Positions 1 to 6,381 of a DNA stretch of 14,295 nucleotides are shown here, in pieces. Under the pieces are notes generated by a model, which ran no database searches, had not been told where the DNA came from, and was given only the letters and a program-made list of their open reading frames with translations. Position numbers and translations under genes: made by a program. The number at the start of each line of letters is the position of its first letter. Position 1 is the first letter of the stretch. This DNA comes from an uncultured Collinsella sp. (GTDB lineage: Bacteria > Actinomycetota > Coriobacteriia > Coriobacteriales > Coriobacteriaceae): assembly GCA_900545875.1 (NCBI GenBank), contig URAQ01000016.1:1-14295 (forward strand). The letters run 5' to 3'.

Positions 1-21
1 CCGGCGGAGACAGCCCACGAT

Positions 22-294
22 GTGCAGTGGCAAAGCGTGGTCGATACCATCAACGAGCTGCGCCCGCACATTCAGGCCGACGGCGGCGACATGGAGTATA
101 TAGGCGTTGATGACGAGGGCGTCGTCAAGCTGGAGCTTCAGGGCGCCTGTGCCGGTTGTCCCATGAGCGCCCTGACGCTTTCCATGGGCATCGAGCGAAT
201 CCTCAAGGAGCACGTGCCCGGCGTTACGCGTGTCGAGCAGGTCAATGCCTCCGGCGAGACCGACGACCTGTACGACGAGTACGCGCCGTTCTAA
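22..294 (+). CDS. NifU C-terminal-domain Fe-S scaffold protein
   Basis: Small protein of 90 residues consisting of the NifU C-terminal domain, which in this family assembles or carries [4Fe-4S] clusters for transfer to apoproteins in the cytoplasm. The domain spans about residues 3-72: a helix with the family's RPxIQADGGD signature near residues 14-22, then the cluster-binding CxxC in GACAGCPMS (Cys43, Cys46). The acidic tail (residues 77-88) is variable. The GTG at 22 is the first start in the window; a weak purine-rich site (CGGAGA, 5-10) lies 11 bases upstream. The frame is open to the left edge, so the true start could lie outside the window. It precedes lgt by about 110 bases on the same strand. 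Family assignment is secure; the exact start is not. Confidence 0.9.
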   Translation: MQWQSVVDTINELRPHIQADGGDMEYIGVDDEGVVKLELQGACAGCPMSALTLSMGIERILKEHVPGVTRVEQVNASGETDDLYDEYAPF

Positions 295-343
295 GATGCG
301 AAAGCTGCGGACGGTACGCTCCGCATAGACGTTACGCCCAAAT

Positions 344-376
344 ATGCGGCTGCGAGCGTAAGGCCCGCGGCCGCAT
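344..376 (+). terminator. Hairpin between nifU-like gene and lgt
   Basis: ATGCGGCTGC (344-353) pairs with GCGGCCGCAT (367-376): 10 pairs with one G-U and a 13-nt loop. Only a short TTT follows, so this is either a weak terminator or an mRNA-processing/attenuation hairpin between the two genes. Confidence 0.35.
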
Positions 377-403
377 TTGTATGTAGGGAGTAGGAGGGTC
401 GAC

Positions 404-1225
404 ATGCTCAACGACTTCTACCATATGCTTGATCCCGTCGCGATTTCGGCGGGGCCTATCACGATTTACTGGTATGGTCTGGCCTATGTGGTCGGCGCCC
501 TGCTCACGGCGGTTGTCATGTACCGCACACAGCGTCGCTGGGGCTTTAACATCACGATTGATGACCTGACGAGTGTCGTGGTCGGCGTGGTCTTTGGCCT
601 CATTATCGGTGCGCGCCTGTTCTACGTCGTCTTTTACGGTGATGGCTACTACTGGGCGCACCCGCTCGAGATCTTTGCCACCAACGAGGGCGGCATGAGC
701 TTCCATGGCGGCCTGGTGGGCGGCATTATCGGCGGCATCATCGTGTGCCGCATGTATAAGCTCGACGCATGGACTTTGGCAGACCTTGCCGTCATAGGCG
801 CGCCGCTGGCCTTGTGCCTGGGCCGTTGTGCCAACTTTGTCAACGGAGAGCTGTGGGGCAAGCCGACCGATCTGCCCTGGGGCGTGGTCTTCGGCGGCAC
901 CGCGGGCGATATGCCGCGTCACCCCTCCCAGCTCTACGAGGCATTTCTTGAGGGCATCGTGCTCTTCTGTATTTTGCAGGTGCTCAGCCGCAAAAAGCCG
1001 CTGCTGCCCCAGGGCACGTTTATGGGCGTGTTCGTGATGGGGTACGGCATCGTCCGCTTTCTCGTTGAGTTCGTGCGCGTGCCCGATGCCCAGCTGGGCT
1101 ATCTGCTGGGCGGTGTCATCACCATGGGCCAGTTGCTGAGTTTGCCGCTCGTGATCGCCGGTCTGGTGCTCATCATCTTCGCCCGACACCGCAATCGCCC
1201 CCAGCGCATCTACCTGGACGCCTAA
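404..1225 (+). CDS. lgt: Prolipoprotein diacylglyceryl transferase (Lgt)
   Basis: Integral membrane enzyme that transfers diacylglyceryl from phosphatidylglycerol to the lipobox cysteine of prelipoproteins, the first step of lipoprotein maturation. The protein has 273 residues, normal for the family, with about seven membrane segments. Visible signatures are the N-terminal ITIYWYGLAY segment (19-28), SFHGGLVGG (99-107), the Lgt signature region GRCANFVNGELWG (140-152; Arg141 corresponds to the catalytic arginine of the family), RHPSQLYEA (172-180) and YGIVRFLVEFVR (214-225). Within the signature, CA replaces the commoner IG. The ATG at 404 is chosen over an upstream TTG at 377 because AGGAGG (392-397) sits 6 bases before it. 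The stop codon is also the first part of a palindromic repeat element. Confidence 0.97.
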   Translation: MLNDFYHMLDPVAISAGPITIYWYGLAYVVGALLTAVVMYRTQRRWGFNITIDDLTSVVVGVVFGLIIGARLFYVVFYGDGYYWAHPLEIFATNEGGMSFHGGLVGGIIGGIIVCRMYKLDAWTLADLAVIGAPLALCLGRCANFVNGELWGKPTDLPWGVVFGGTAGDMPRHPSQLYEAFLEGIVLFCILQVLSRKKPLLPQGTFMGVFVMGYGIVRFLVEFVRVPDAQLGYLLGGVITMGQLLSLPLVIAGLVLIIFARHRNRPQRIYLDA

Positions 1226-1268
1226 CCACCAAAACCACCAAAAGGGGACAGGCGCCTTTGTGGTGGTT
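1224..1268 (+). repeat. Palindromic element A (GGGGACAGG core) at the lgt stop codon
   Basis: The arm AACCACCA occurs twice in tandem (1224-1231 and 1233-1240) and pairs with TGGTGGTT (1261-1268). The 20-nt interior (1241-1260) carries AAAGGGGACAGG and a closing CCTTTG, which adds about five pairs to the stem. The first arm starts inside the lgt stop codon. It shares its core with the elements at 3553, 6175 and, inverted, 1296. There is no T-tract, so simple intrinsic termination is unlikely. Confidence 0.7.
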
Positions 1269-1295
1269 CGCTGGACAACGATGACAGAACCGTAA

Positions 1296-1347
1296 CGTTT
1301 TCCCAGATAAAACCTACTAAAATAAACCTGTCCCTTTTTGGCAGGCT
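1296..1347 (-). repeat. Palindromic element D, inverted copy of the element at 6175
   Basis: Read on the minus strand this segment aligns with 6175-6224 over 52 columns, with about 43 identities and one 2-nt gap. The hairpin arms are 1311-1322 and 1336-1347 (nine Watson-Crick pairs plus one G-U of 12). The interior holds the shared core AAAAAGGGACAGG and TTTATTTT. The flank GGTTTTATCTGGGAAAAC matches GGTTTTACCTGCGAAAAC of the other copy. It lies just upstream of the 1368 gene, pointing away from it. Confidence 0.75.
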
Positions 1348-1367
1348 TCTAGAAAGGCTTTCGGACT

Positions 1368-3551
1368 GTGAAGGATTCCGACCTCTCCACAACGGCTGCG
1401 CGCGACGCTGCCCGCATCGTCTGGTTTAAGCGCTACCCCGCCAAGCAGACGCTCATCGCATTTTTGCTCGCGCTGTTGGCGACCACGGCGTTTTCCATCG
1501 ATCCCGCCCCGGTGTCAAGCAACGCAGTCTTGGCGATTGACCCCAAGGCGACGGGTGCGCTGTACGTGTGCTACGAGGTGCTCCTCTCGTTTGCCGGCCA
1601 TACCGACGCGGTCATGCTGCTTGCACTTGCCTGCCTGCTCACGCTGCCGTTTCGCTACGTATTCTTTGGCCGCGGCGACGCCTGGCGTCCCTCGGTGGTC
1701 CTTCCGTCGCTGTTCTTTGCCGTCTGCATGGTGTTTGGCCGCAGCTACGACCTCACCGATTCGGCCGAGATCGTGCTCGGCGACAAGGCCCGCATCATCT
1801 GCGCCTGGATAGGCGGTGTGGGCTGGATGCTCTTGGCGGTCGTTGCCTTCTACCTTGCCTTTGAGTGTCTAGATTGGCTGAGCTCTCGGCGCATTCCGTT
1901 TTCCGAAGCGCACTTTGGCCGCGTATGGCGCGTGGCTCACGCCGCGCTCTCGGTTCATCCCTTTGCCGGGCCCTTCCTGGTGCTTATGATCGCCTGGGCG
2001 CCCACGCTCATCGCTTCGCTGCCCGGCCTTTTTATGGGAGATACGGGTGCGCAGATTCGCCAGTGGTTCAACTACCCCAACGGCACGAGTGACTACCTGC
2101 GTCTGCTCAATCCCAATGTGTTGCTCAACGGACATCACCCCGTGGTGCACACGGCTATCATCGGTTCGTGCGTCCAGCTGGGGCTTTCACTGTTCAACAG
2201 CGCCAATGCAGGTCTTGCCATCTACACCTGTACTCAGTTCGTCATTACGGCCACCTGCATGGCCTATTCCATCTCGTCGCTGCGCAAGCTGGGCGTGAGC
2301 CTGCCGGTTCGCGGTGCGATCCTGCTGTTCTTTGCGTTTATGCCGATGTTCTCTAACTACGCGGTGTTGCTCACCAAAGACGTGCTCTTTGCCGACGCGT
2401 TCTTGGTGCTGCTGGTACAGACCGTCAAGCTCGTGGCATGTGGCTTGCCCCGTCGTGATGTCAATGTCGAGCGAGCGGGCGAACAGAGGCCCGTGCTCTT
2501 TGCGCGCCACGACTGGCTGTTGCTTGCGCTGGCTGCTATGGGTTCCACGTTTCTGCGCAATGGAGGCCTGGTGTTTCCCCTGGCGGCATGCGTGATCGCG
2601 GCGACGTTTAGCGCATGGGACGCGCATGTGGCTCGTCGTGCGGCCAAACAGGCTGGTGCTGAGCCTTCGGGCGCCATCCCGCGTTTCCGCTGGGTGGGCG
2701 TTCTTGCGGTGCTTGCGCTCTGTCTTGCCTCCAATATGTACTTCACCAAGGTCTTTATGCCGGCGCACGACATCACGCCTGGTTCCAAGCGCGAAATCCT
2801 CTCGATTCCGTTCCAGCAGACGGCTCGTTTCGTCCAAAAGCACGACGGCCTCAACTCGGGCGTCAACCCCACGGTTAAGGAGGACGGCACCATCGTGGAG
2901 GCTCCTTGCGACGGTTCGGTGACCGACGAAGAGCGTGCCGTGATCGATCGCGTACTCAAGTACGAGAACCTGGGCCGCCGCTACAACCCCGACAAGTCCG
3001 ATGCCGTCAAGAACTGCTTTAACGAGTACGCCTCGCAGGAGGACATCGATGCCTATTTTGAGGTATGGGCTCAGATGTTTAAGAAGGATCCCGAGTGCTA
3101 TATTTCGGCGCTTATCAATAACTACTATGGTTATTTTTATCCGAGCGCGCGCGATGCCTGGGTCTACAGCACGGCGCGTAGTGCCGAGATCATGGCGCGC
3201 CCCGACAACCTCAAATACTTCGACTTCCATCCGGTCGACAGCAACGTGGTGCGCTGGTGCGACCACCTGATCAATCTGTACCGTGTGGCGGTGCAGCGCA
3301 TCCCGTTTATTTCGCTCACCATGAGCTCGGCCACCTATGTGTGGATCATGATCGCCGTGGTGGTCTACCTGCTGCGTCGTCATTCATGGCGTGCGCTGGC
3401 GATCTGGGTGCCGCTGTTGGGCGTACTCGCTGTGTGCCTGATTGGCCCGTGCAACGGCTCGACCTACATGCGCTACCTGTATCCGGTCATCGCCTGCATG
3501 CCCTTTGCCATCGGCGCCACCATCACCCGCAGCGACCTCCTCTGGTCCTAA
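1368..3551 (+). CDS. Large polytopic membrane protein, DUF6020-like (possible GT-C fold)
   Basis: This 727-residue membrane protein has roughly ten or more hydrophobic segments, starting at about 26-44. A large soluble, charged segment (about residues 465-640) lies before the last membrane helices. I recognise it only as resembling the DUF6020-type family; the reaction is unknown. Conserved-looking polar motifs are GDTGAQIRQWFN (Asp225), NGHHPVVHT (His256-His257), LLTKDVLFADAF (Lys337-Asp338) and FLRNGG (Arg397, Asn398). Acidic and His residues in membrane-proximal loops of a long polytopic protein recall GT-C lipid-linked glycosyltransferases, but this is inference. The GTG start at 1368 is preceded by AGAAAGG (1351-1357). 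The gene is bracketed by palindromic repeats on both sides and appears monocistronic. Its codon and base use look like those of its neighbours. Confidence 0.8.
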   Translation: MKDSDLSTTAARDAARIVWFKRYPAKQTLIAFLLALLATTAFSIDPAPVSSNAVLAIDPKATGALYVCYEVLLSFAGHTDAVMLLALACLLTLPFRYVFFGRGDAWRPSVVLPSLFFAVCMVFGRSYDLTDSAEIVLGDKARIICAWIGGVGWMLLAVVAFYLAFECLDWLSSRRIPFSEAHFGRVWRVAHAALSVHPFAGPFLVLMIAWAPTLIASLPGLFMGDTGAQIRQWFNYPNGTSDYLRLLNPNVLLNGHHPVVHTAIIGSCVQLGLSLFNSANAGLAIYTCTQFVITATCMAYSISSLRKLGVSLPVRGAILLFFAFMPMFSNYAVLLTKDVLFADAFLVLLVQTVKLVACGLPRRDVNVERAGEQRPVLFARHDWLLLALAAMGSTFLRNGGLVFPLAACVIAATFSAWDAHVARRAAKQAGAEPSGAIPRFRWVGVLAVLALCLASNMYFTKVFMPAHDITPGSKREILSIPFQQTARFVQKHDGLNSGVNPTVKEDGTIVEAPCDGSVTDEERAVIDRVLKYENLGRRYNPDKSDAVKNCFNEYASQEDIDAYFEVWAQMFKKDPECYISALINNYYGYFYPSARDAWVYSTARSAEIMARPDNLKYFDFHPVDSNVVRWCDHLINLYRVAVQRIPFISLTMSSATYVWIMIAVVVYLLRRHSWRALAIWVPLLGVLAVCLIGPCNGSTYMRYLYPVIACMPFAIGATITRSDLLWS

Positions 3552-3552
3552 T

Positions 3553-3585
3553 TTGGTGCAAAGGGGGCAGGTTACTTTGCACCAA
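3553..3585 (+). repeat. Palindromic element B, perfect 11-bp arms
   Basis: TTGGTGCAAAG (3553-3563) and CTTTGCACCAA (3575-3585) are perfect inverted repeats around an 11-nt loop, GGGGCAGGTTA. The core AAAGGGGGCAGG is one base from AAAGGGGACAGG of the element at 1224, while the outer arms differ completely. It begins one base after the stop codon of the upstream gene. No T-tract follows. Confidence 0.75.
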
Positions 3586-3592
3586 GGGGCTG

Positions 3593-3655
3593 TATCATCA
3601 CGACGCCTTCATTTTGGGGTTTATCTCGCAGGCCAGTAGGTATATCATAACGACG
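3593..3655 (+). promoter_or_regulatory. Direct repeat pair upstream of yebC, possible promoter/operator
   Basis: TATCATCACGACG (3593-3605) recurs as TATCATAACGACG (3643-3655), 12 of 13 identical and exactly 50 bases apart. The TATCAT of the second copy could serve as a -10 box for yebC, about 70 bases before the start; no good -35 is visible. The repeat could equally be a regulator site or a duplicated promoter. Confidence 0.35.
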
Positions 3656-3716
3656 TTTGTTTATATTGCCCGAGCATCTGCGCTGGGCTTTAGGTCGAAA
3701 CCGATAGGAGACACGT

Positions 3717-4523
3717 ATGTCCGGACACTCTAAGTGGGCCACAACCAAGCATCGTAAGGGCGCGCAGGACGCCAAGCGTTCCGCCCTGTTCTCCAAGCTG
3801 AGCCGTAACATCACCGTCGCGGCCCGTCTTGGCAACGACCCCAACCCGGACAACAACGCCTCCCTCGCCGCTGCCGTGGCCAAGGCCAAGGCTCAGTCCA
3901 TGCCCAAGGACAAGATCAAGTCCGCTATCGACAAGGCCTTCGGTTCGGGTGCCGACGCCGCTGTCTACGAGAACATCGTGTACGAGGGCTATGGTCCCGC
4001 CGGTGTCGCCGTCTACGTCGACTGCCTGACCGATAACCGCAACCGCACTGCCGCCGATGTCCGTTCCGCCTTCTCCCACGCTGGTGGCAACCTGGGCACC
4101 TCCGGCTCCGTCGCCTTCCAGTTTGAGCGCAAGGGGCAGATTGTCGTCGCCAAGGAGATCCTGGACGAGAACGCCAAGAAGGAGACCATGATCGCCAACG
4201 GTGCTGCCGGTGACGAGGATGAGTTCATGATGGCAATCGCCGAGGCCGGTGGCGAGGACTACGAGGACGCCGGCGAGGAGTGGATTGTCTGGACCGCTGC
4301 TAACGACGTCATGGCTGTCTCCAAGGCACTCGAGGAGCAGGGCATCCAGGTCAAGGGCTCCGAGACCACCATGGTCCCGACCACCCCGACTGAGGTCTCC
4401 GGTACCGACGCCAAGAAGGTCCAGCGCCTCATCGATCGTCTCGAGGAGCTCGATGACGTCCAGGACGTCTACAGCACCATGGATATGACCGACGAGGTCA
4501 TCGCTGCCCTCGAGGAGGAGTAG
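3717..4523 (+). CDS. yebC: YebC/PmpR-family protein
   Basis: The N-terminus GHSKWATTKHRKGAQDAKR (3-21) is the family hallmark, followed by the usual NP(D)NN..L..A..KAK...MPKD..K.AI region (42-72). Members were long annotated as transcriptional regulators (PmpR); more recent work assigns family members a role at the ribosome, relieving stalls at proline-rich stretches. The protein acts in the cytoplasm. At 268 residues it is somewhat longer than the usual 240-250. Extra length lies in an acidic stretch at about 150-188, between the middle domain and the C-terminal domain. The ATG at 3717 has AGGAG (3706-3710) 6 bases upstream. It is transcribed alone: a repeat element separates it from the gene before, and a terminator follows. 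It is not next to ruvC here. Confidence 0.96.
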   Translation: MSGHSKWATTKHRKGAQDAKRSALFSKLSRNITVAARLGNDPNPDNNASLAAAVAKAKAQSMPKDKIKSAIDKAFGSGADAAVYENIVYEGYGPAGVAVYVDCLTDNRNRTAADVRSAFSHAGGNLGTSGSVAFQFERKGQIVVAKEILDENAKKETMIANGAAGDEDEFMMAIAEAGGEDYEDAGEEWIVWTAANDVMAVSKALEEQGIQVKGSETTMVPTTPTEVSGTDAKKVQRLIDRLEELDDVQDVYSTMDMTDEVIAALEEE

Positions 4524-4527
4524 CGCC

Positions 4528-4547
4528 TGCGCGGGTTAAGCCGCGCA
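4528..4547 (+). other. GC-rich hairpin just after yebC
   Basis: TGCGCGG (4528-4534) and CCGCGCA (4541-4547) form a perfect 7-bp stem with loop GTTAAG, four bases after the yebC stop. It lacks a T-tract. It may protect the 3' end of the message or help the stronger terminator about 45 bases downstream. Confidence 0.4.
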
Positions 4548-4592
4548 TATCTGGGCATAATGAAACGAGCATGCAAGCCTCGTGGAATAGAT

Positions 4593-4634
4593 GAGCCGGA
4601 TCCGCGTGCGTACAGCACCGGACCCGGCTCTTTT
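4593..4634 (+). terminator. Rho-independent terminator after yebC
   Basis: GAGCCGGATCCG (4593-4604) pairs with CGGACCCGGCTC (4619-4630), 11 of 12 matched, followed by TTTT. It ends the yebC transcript. It also argues that an in-frame upstream extension of the next gene, starting at 4560, is not translated. Confidence 0.85.
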
Positions 4635-4639
4635 ATAAT
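4634..4639 (+). promoter_or_regulatory. Consensus -10 box for the amaP operon
   Basis: TATAAT begins on the last T of the preceding terminator and lies 50 bases before the amaP start. The expected -35 region falls inside the terminator stem-loop and shows no TTGACA-like match. Use by an activator or an alternative sigma factor is possible but not shown. Confidence 0.4.
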
Positions 4640-4688
4640 GATGCGAATCGTTTTGCATTCTGTGGACCGAAACCTGAAGGGAGCGCGC

Positions 4689-5234
4689 GTGCGCGTACTC
4701 AAACGAGCCCTAGCGATCGTGTATCTTGCCGCCGCCATCGTGGCGCTGGGCACGCTTGTCTGCCAGTTCTGGGGACCGTATACGTATCGCTTTATGCTGC
4801 TGTTGCGTGACACCATGCCTCGCGTCGTCGTTACGGTGTGTGCCGCCATCGTGGCACTTGGCGTGCTCATCGGTTTTTTCCGCCTGATGTTCGCGCGTCG
4901 CGAGCCGTCCTGCGTGCATCCGGCGGGGGAGCGCAATATCGAGGTCACGCTCGCAGCGCTTTCCTCGTGCGCCCGTGCCGCGGCGGAGTGCGATGATCGC
5001 GTGATGGTTGAGCATATCGAGGCGCGCGTTCAAGGCCCCGACGAGTCGCGCGTTCGTTTTAAGGTCGAGGCCATCGCCCTCGATGATAAGGACGTTGCAG
5101 CTCTTGCCACCTCGATGCAGCAGCGCATCGAGAAGGCCTGCGACACCATGCTCGGCACGCCGGGCACGACCGCGCGCGTCCGTTTTTTGCCGTCCAAGAC
5201 TACCGTCCAGACCGTGGAGGTTTCCGGTGAGTGA
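4689..5234 (+). CDS. amaP: AmaP-like membrane anchor of Asp23 (envelope stress)
   Basis: AmaP anchors the Asp23 protein to the cytoplasmic membrane in Gram-positive bacteria. This 181-residue protein has the expected plan: two membrane helices (about 8-27 and 45-67), then a cytoplasmic domain (85-178) with the alternating strand/helix pattern of an Asp23-like fold. The assignment rests on this architecture and above all on the neighbours, a DUF2273 protein and Asp23. The start is taken as the GTG at 4689 because AAGGGAG (4677-4683) lies 5 bases upstream. Longer in-frame starts (4638, 4641) would place the initiation codon within the -10 box or next to the terminator. It overlaps the next gene by 8 bases, implying translational coupling. 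Confidence 0.82.
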   Translation: MRVLKRALAIVYLAAAIVALGTLVCQFWGPYTYRFMLLLRDTMPRVVVTVCAAIVALGVLIGFFRLMFARREPSCVHPAGERNIEVTLAALSSCARAAAECDDRVMVEHIEARVQGPDESRVRFKVEAIALDDKDVAALATSMQQRIEKACDTMLGTPGTTARVRFLPSKTTVQTVEVSGE

Positions 5235-5604
5235 TACCAACCAAGACAAGACCGCCCGCACGCCGCGCCTGACGATCGACCAGAACGCTACGCCGGCAGG
5301 CGAGACCACCGACACCAAGCCCGAGGCCGGCGAGCAGCACGACAGCGCCGTCAACGACTTTGACGAGGCCATGGGTCTCATCAAAGGTACGGGCGCTGCT
5401 ATCTGGAGCTACGCCGTGCGCCACCCCAACACTACGCTCGGCGCCGTGGCTGGCTTTATCCTCGCCGTGCTGGTACTTACGTTGGGCCTGTGGGACACGC
5501 TCGTCATCGCATTCTTTGTGCTGATTGGCGCCGTGATCGGCCAGATTCGCGACGGCGAGAACGGTATCGTCAACTTCTTCGGCCGTCTGTTTAGCGGCCG
5601 CTAA
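5227..5604 (+). CDS. DUF2273 small membrane protein
   Basis: This 125-residue protein has a polar, Thr- and acid-rich N-terminal half (1-60) and a C-terminal pair of membrane segments. The segment HPNTTLGAVAGFILAVLVL (66-84) and the following GLWDTLVIAFFVLIGAVIGQ match the DUF2273 pattern: a Gly-rich first helix, G-W/F-x-T, a second helix ending in G-x-x-x-G, then R-D. DUF2273 proteins are typically encoded between amaP and asp23, as here. Function is unproven; a role in the membrane Asp23 complex is likely from context. The GTG at 5227 has GGAGG (5216-5220) 6 bases upstream. The 60-residue N-terminal extension is longer than usual for this normally tiny protein. Confidence 0.85.
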   Translation: MSDTNQDKTARTPRLTIDQNATPAGETTDTKPEAGEQHDSAVNDFDEAMGLIKGTGAAIWSYAVRHPNTTLGAVAGFILAVLVLTLGLWDTLVIAFFVLIGAVIGQIRDGENGIVNFFGRLFSGR

Positions 5605-5648
5605 TATGTATTCGACTGTCGCATCTGCGGCAGGCATAAGGAGGAACC

Positions 5649-6176
5649 ATGGCTTTTAACACGAAGGTCGATGTGGCCGATACCGAGCTCGAGGCGAATG
5701 AGGCCGTCGCCGCCGAGGCGGAGGACGTAACGCTCGAGGACGAGGCGCTCGTCGAGGCCGAGTCCGATGCGGACGAGGATAACGAGGAGATGGATGAGGA
5801 GGCGGACGAGTCCGAGGACTCGCTGACCTATTCCAACGGCGTGATCGAGAAAATCGTCGCCATGGCCACCCGCGAGGTGCCGCACGTCCTGGGCATGAAG
5901 GGCAACCTCATGCACTTTGTGCAGGAGCAGTTTGGTGCCGAGAACCTGACCAAGGGCGTGACGGTTGAGGTCACCGATGACAACCGCGTGGTCGTCAACA
6001 TCTCGGTCATCATCGAGTACGGCGCCTATGCGCCTGCGATCTTTGACGACGTTAAGGCGCGCGTCACCGAGCGTCTGGCCGCGATGACCGGCCTTGAGGT
6101 GGCGGGCGTCAACCTGCGCATCGAGGATGTCATCACCCCCGAGGAGTACGAGCACCGCGCCAGCCAGCACGAGTAA
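5649..6176 (+). CDS. asp23: Asp23/Gls24-family envelope stress protein
   Basis: This 175-residue protein has an Asp23/Gls24 (DUF322) domain at about 60-162: the start TYSNGVIEKIVAMATREVPHV, the core GVTVEVTDDNRVVVNISVIIEYG, then AMTGLEVAGVNLRIEDV. In Firmicutes the protein forms assemblies at the membrane through AmaP and is linked to cell-envelope stress. The N-terminal 58 residues are unusual: 26 of residues 8-57 are Asp or Glu, and there is no Lys or Arg from 7 to 67. The start ATG at 5649 has a strong AAGGAGG (5638-5644). It is the last gene of the operon, 44 bases after the DUF2273 gene, and is followed by a palindromic element and a terminator. Confidence 0.92.
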   Translation: MAFNTKVDVADTELEANEAVAAEAEDVTLEDEALVEAESDADEDNEEMDEEADESEDSLTYSNGVIEKIVAMATREVPHVLGMKGNLMHFVQEQFGAENLTKGVTVEVTDDNRVVVNISVIIEYGAYAPAIFDDVKARVTERLAAMTGLEVAGVNLRIEDVITPEEYEHRASQHE

Positions 6177-6224
6177 CCTACCAAAAAGGGATGTTTATTT
6201 TGGCAGGTTTTACCTGCGAAAACG
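6175..6224 (+). repeat. Palindromic element C at the asp23 stop codon
   Basis: AACCTACCAAAA (6175-6186) pairs with TTTTGGCAGGTT (6198-6209), 11 of 12 matched, around the loop AGGGATGTTTA. The flank to 6224 (GGTTTTACCTGCGAAAACG) is also shared with the inverted copy at 1296-1347. The first arm starts inside the asp23 stop codon. Its core is shortened (GGGATG where other copies have GGGACAGG). Confidence 0.75.
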
Positions 6225-6226
6225 CT

Positions 6227-6267
6227 AAACGGTCGACCGCGCAAGCAAAAGTGCGGTCGACCGTTTT
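6227..6267 (+). terminator. Strong intrinsic terminator of the asp23 operon
   Basis: AAACGGTCGACCGC (6227-6240) and GCGGTCGACCGTTT (6253-6266) form a perfect 14-bp stem with a 12-nt loop, ending in TTTT (6264-6267). Each arm contains the palindrome GGTCGACC. Confidence 0.92.
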
Positions 6268-6310
6268 CTATATGCCCCCGATGCAGGCATACCGCTCGTC
6301 TAACTAAGGG

Positions 6311-6338
6311 TTGCAATCTTCGCGTTCCGCGTTACCCT
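6311..6338 (+). promoter_or_regulatory. Possible promoter of the yitT-family gene
   Basis: TTGCAA (6311-6316), a 16-base spacer and TACCCT (6333-6338) lie about 45 bases before the start codon, downstream of the asp23 terminator. The match is moderate. Confidence 0.35.
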
Positions 6339-6381
6339 AATGGGCGCATTGTTTCCAAATTGTTAACGAGGGGTTGCCGTA

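Noticed and set aside
4560..4688. Longer N-terminus for AmaP.
   Set aside because: The region contains a terminator hairpin and a -10 box; the GTG at 4689 has a proper ribosome site.
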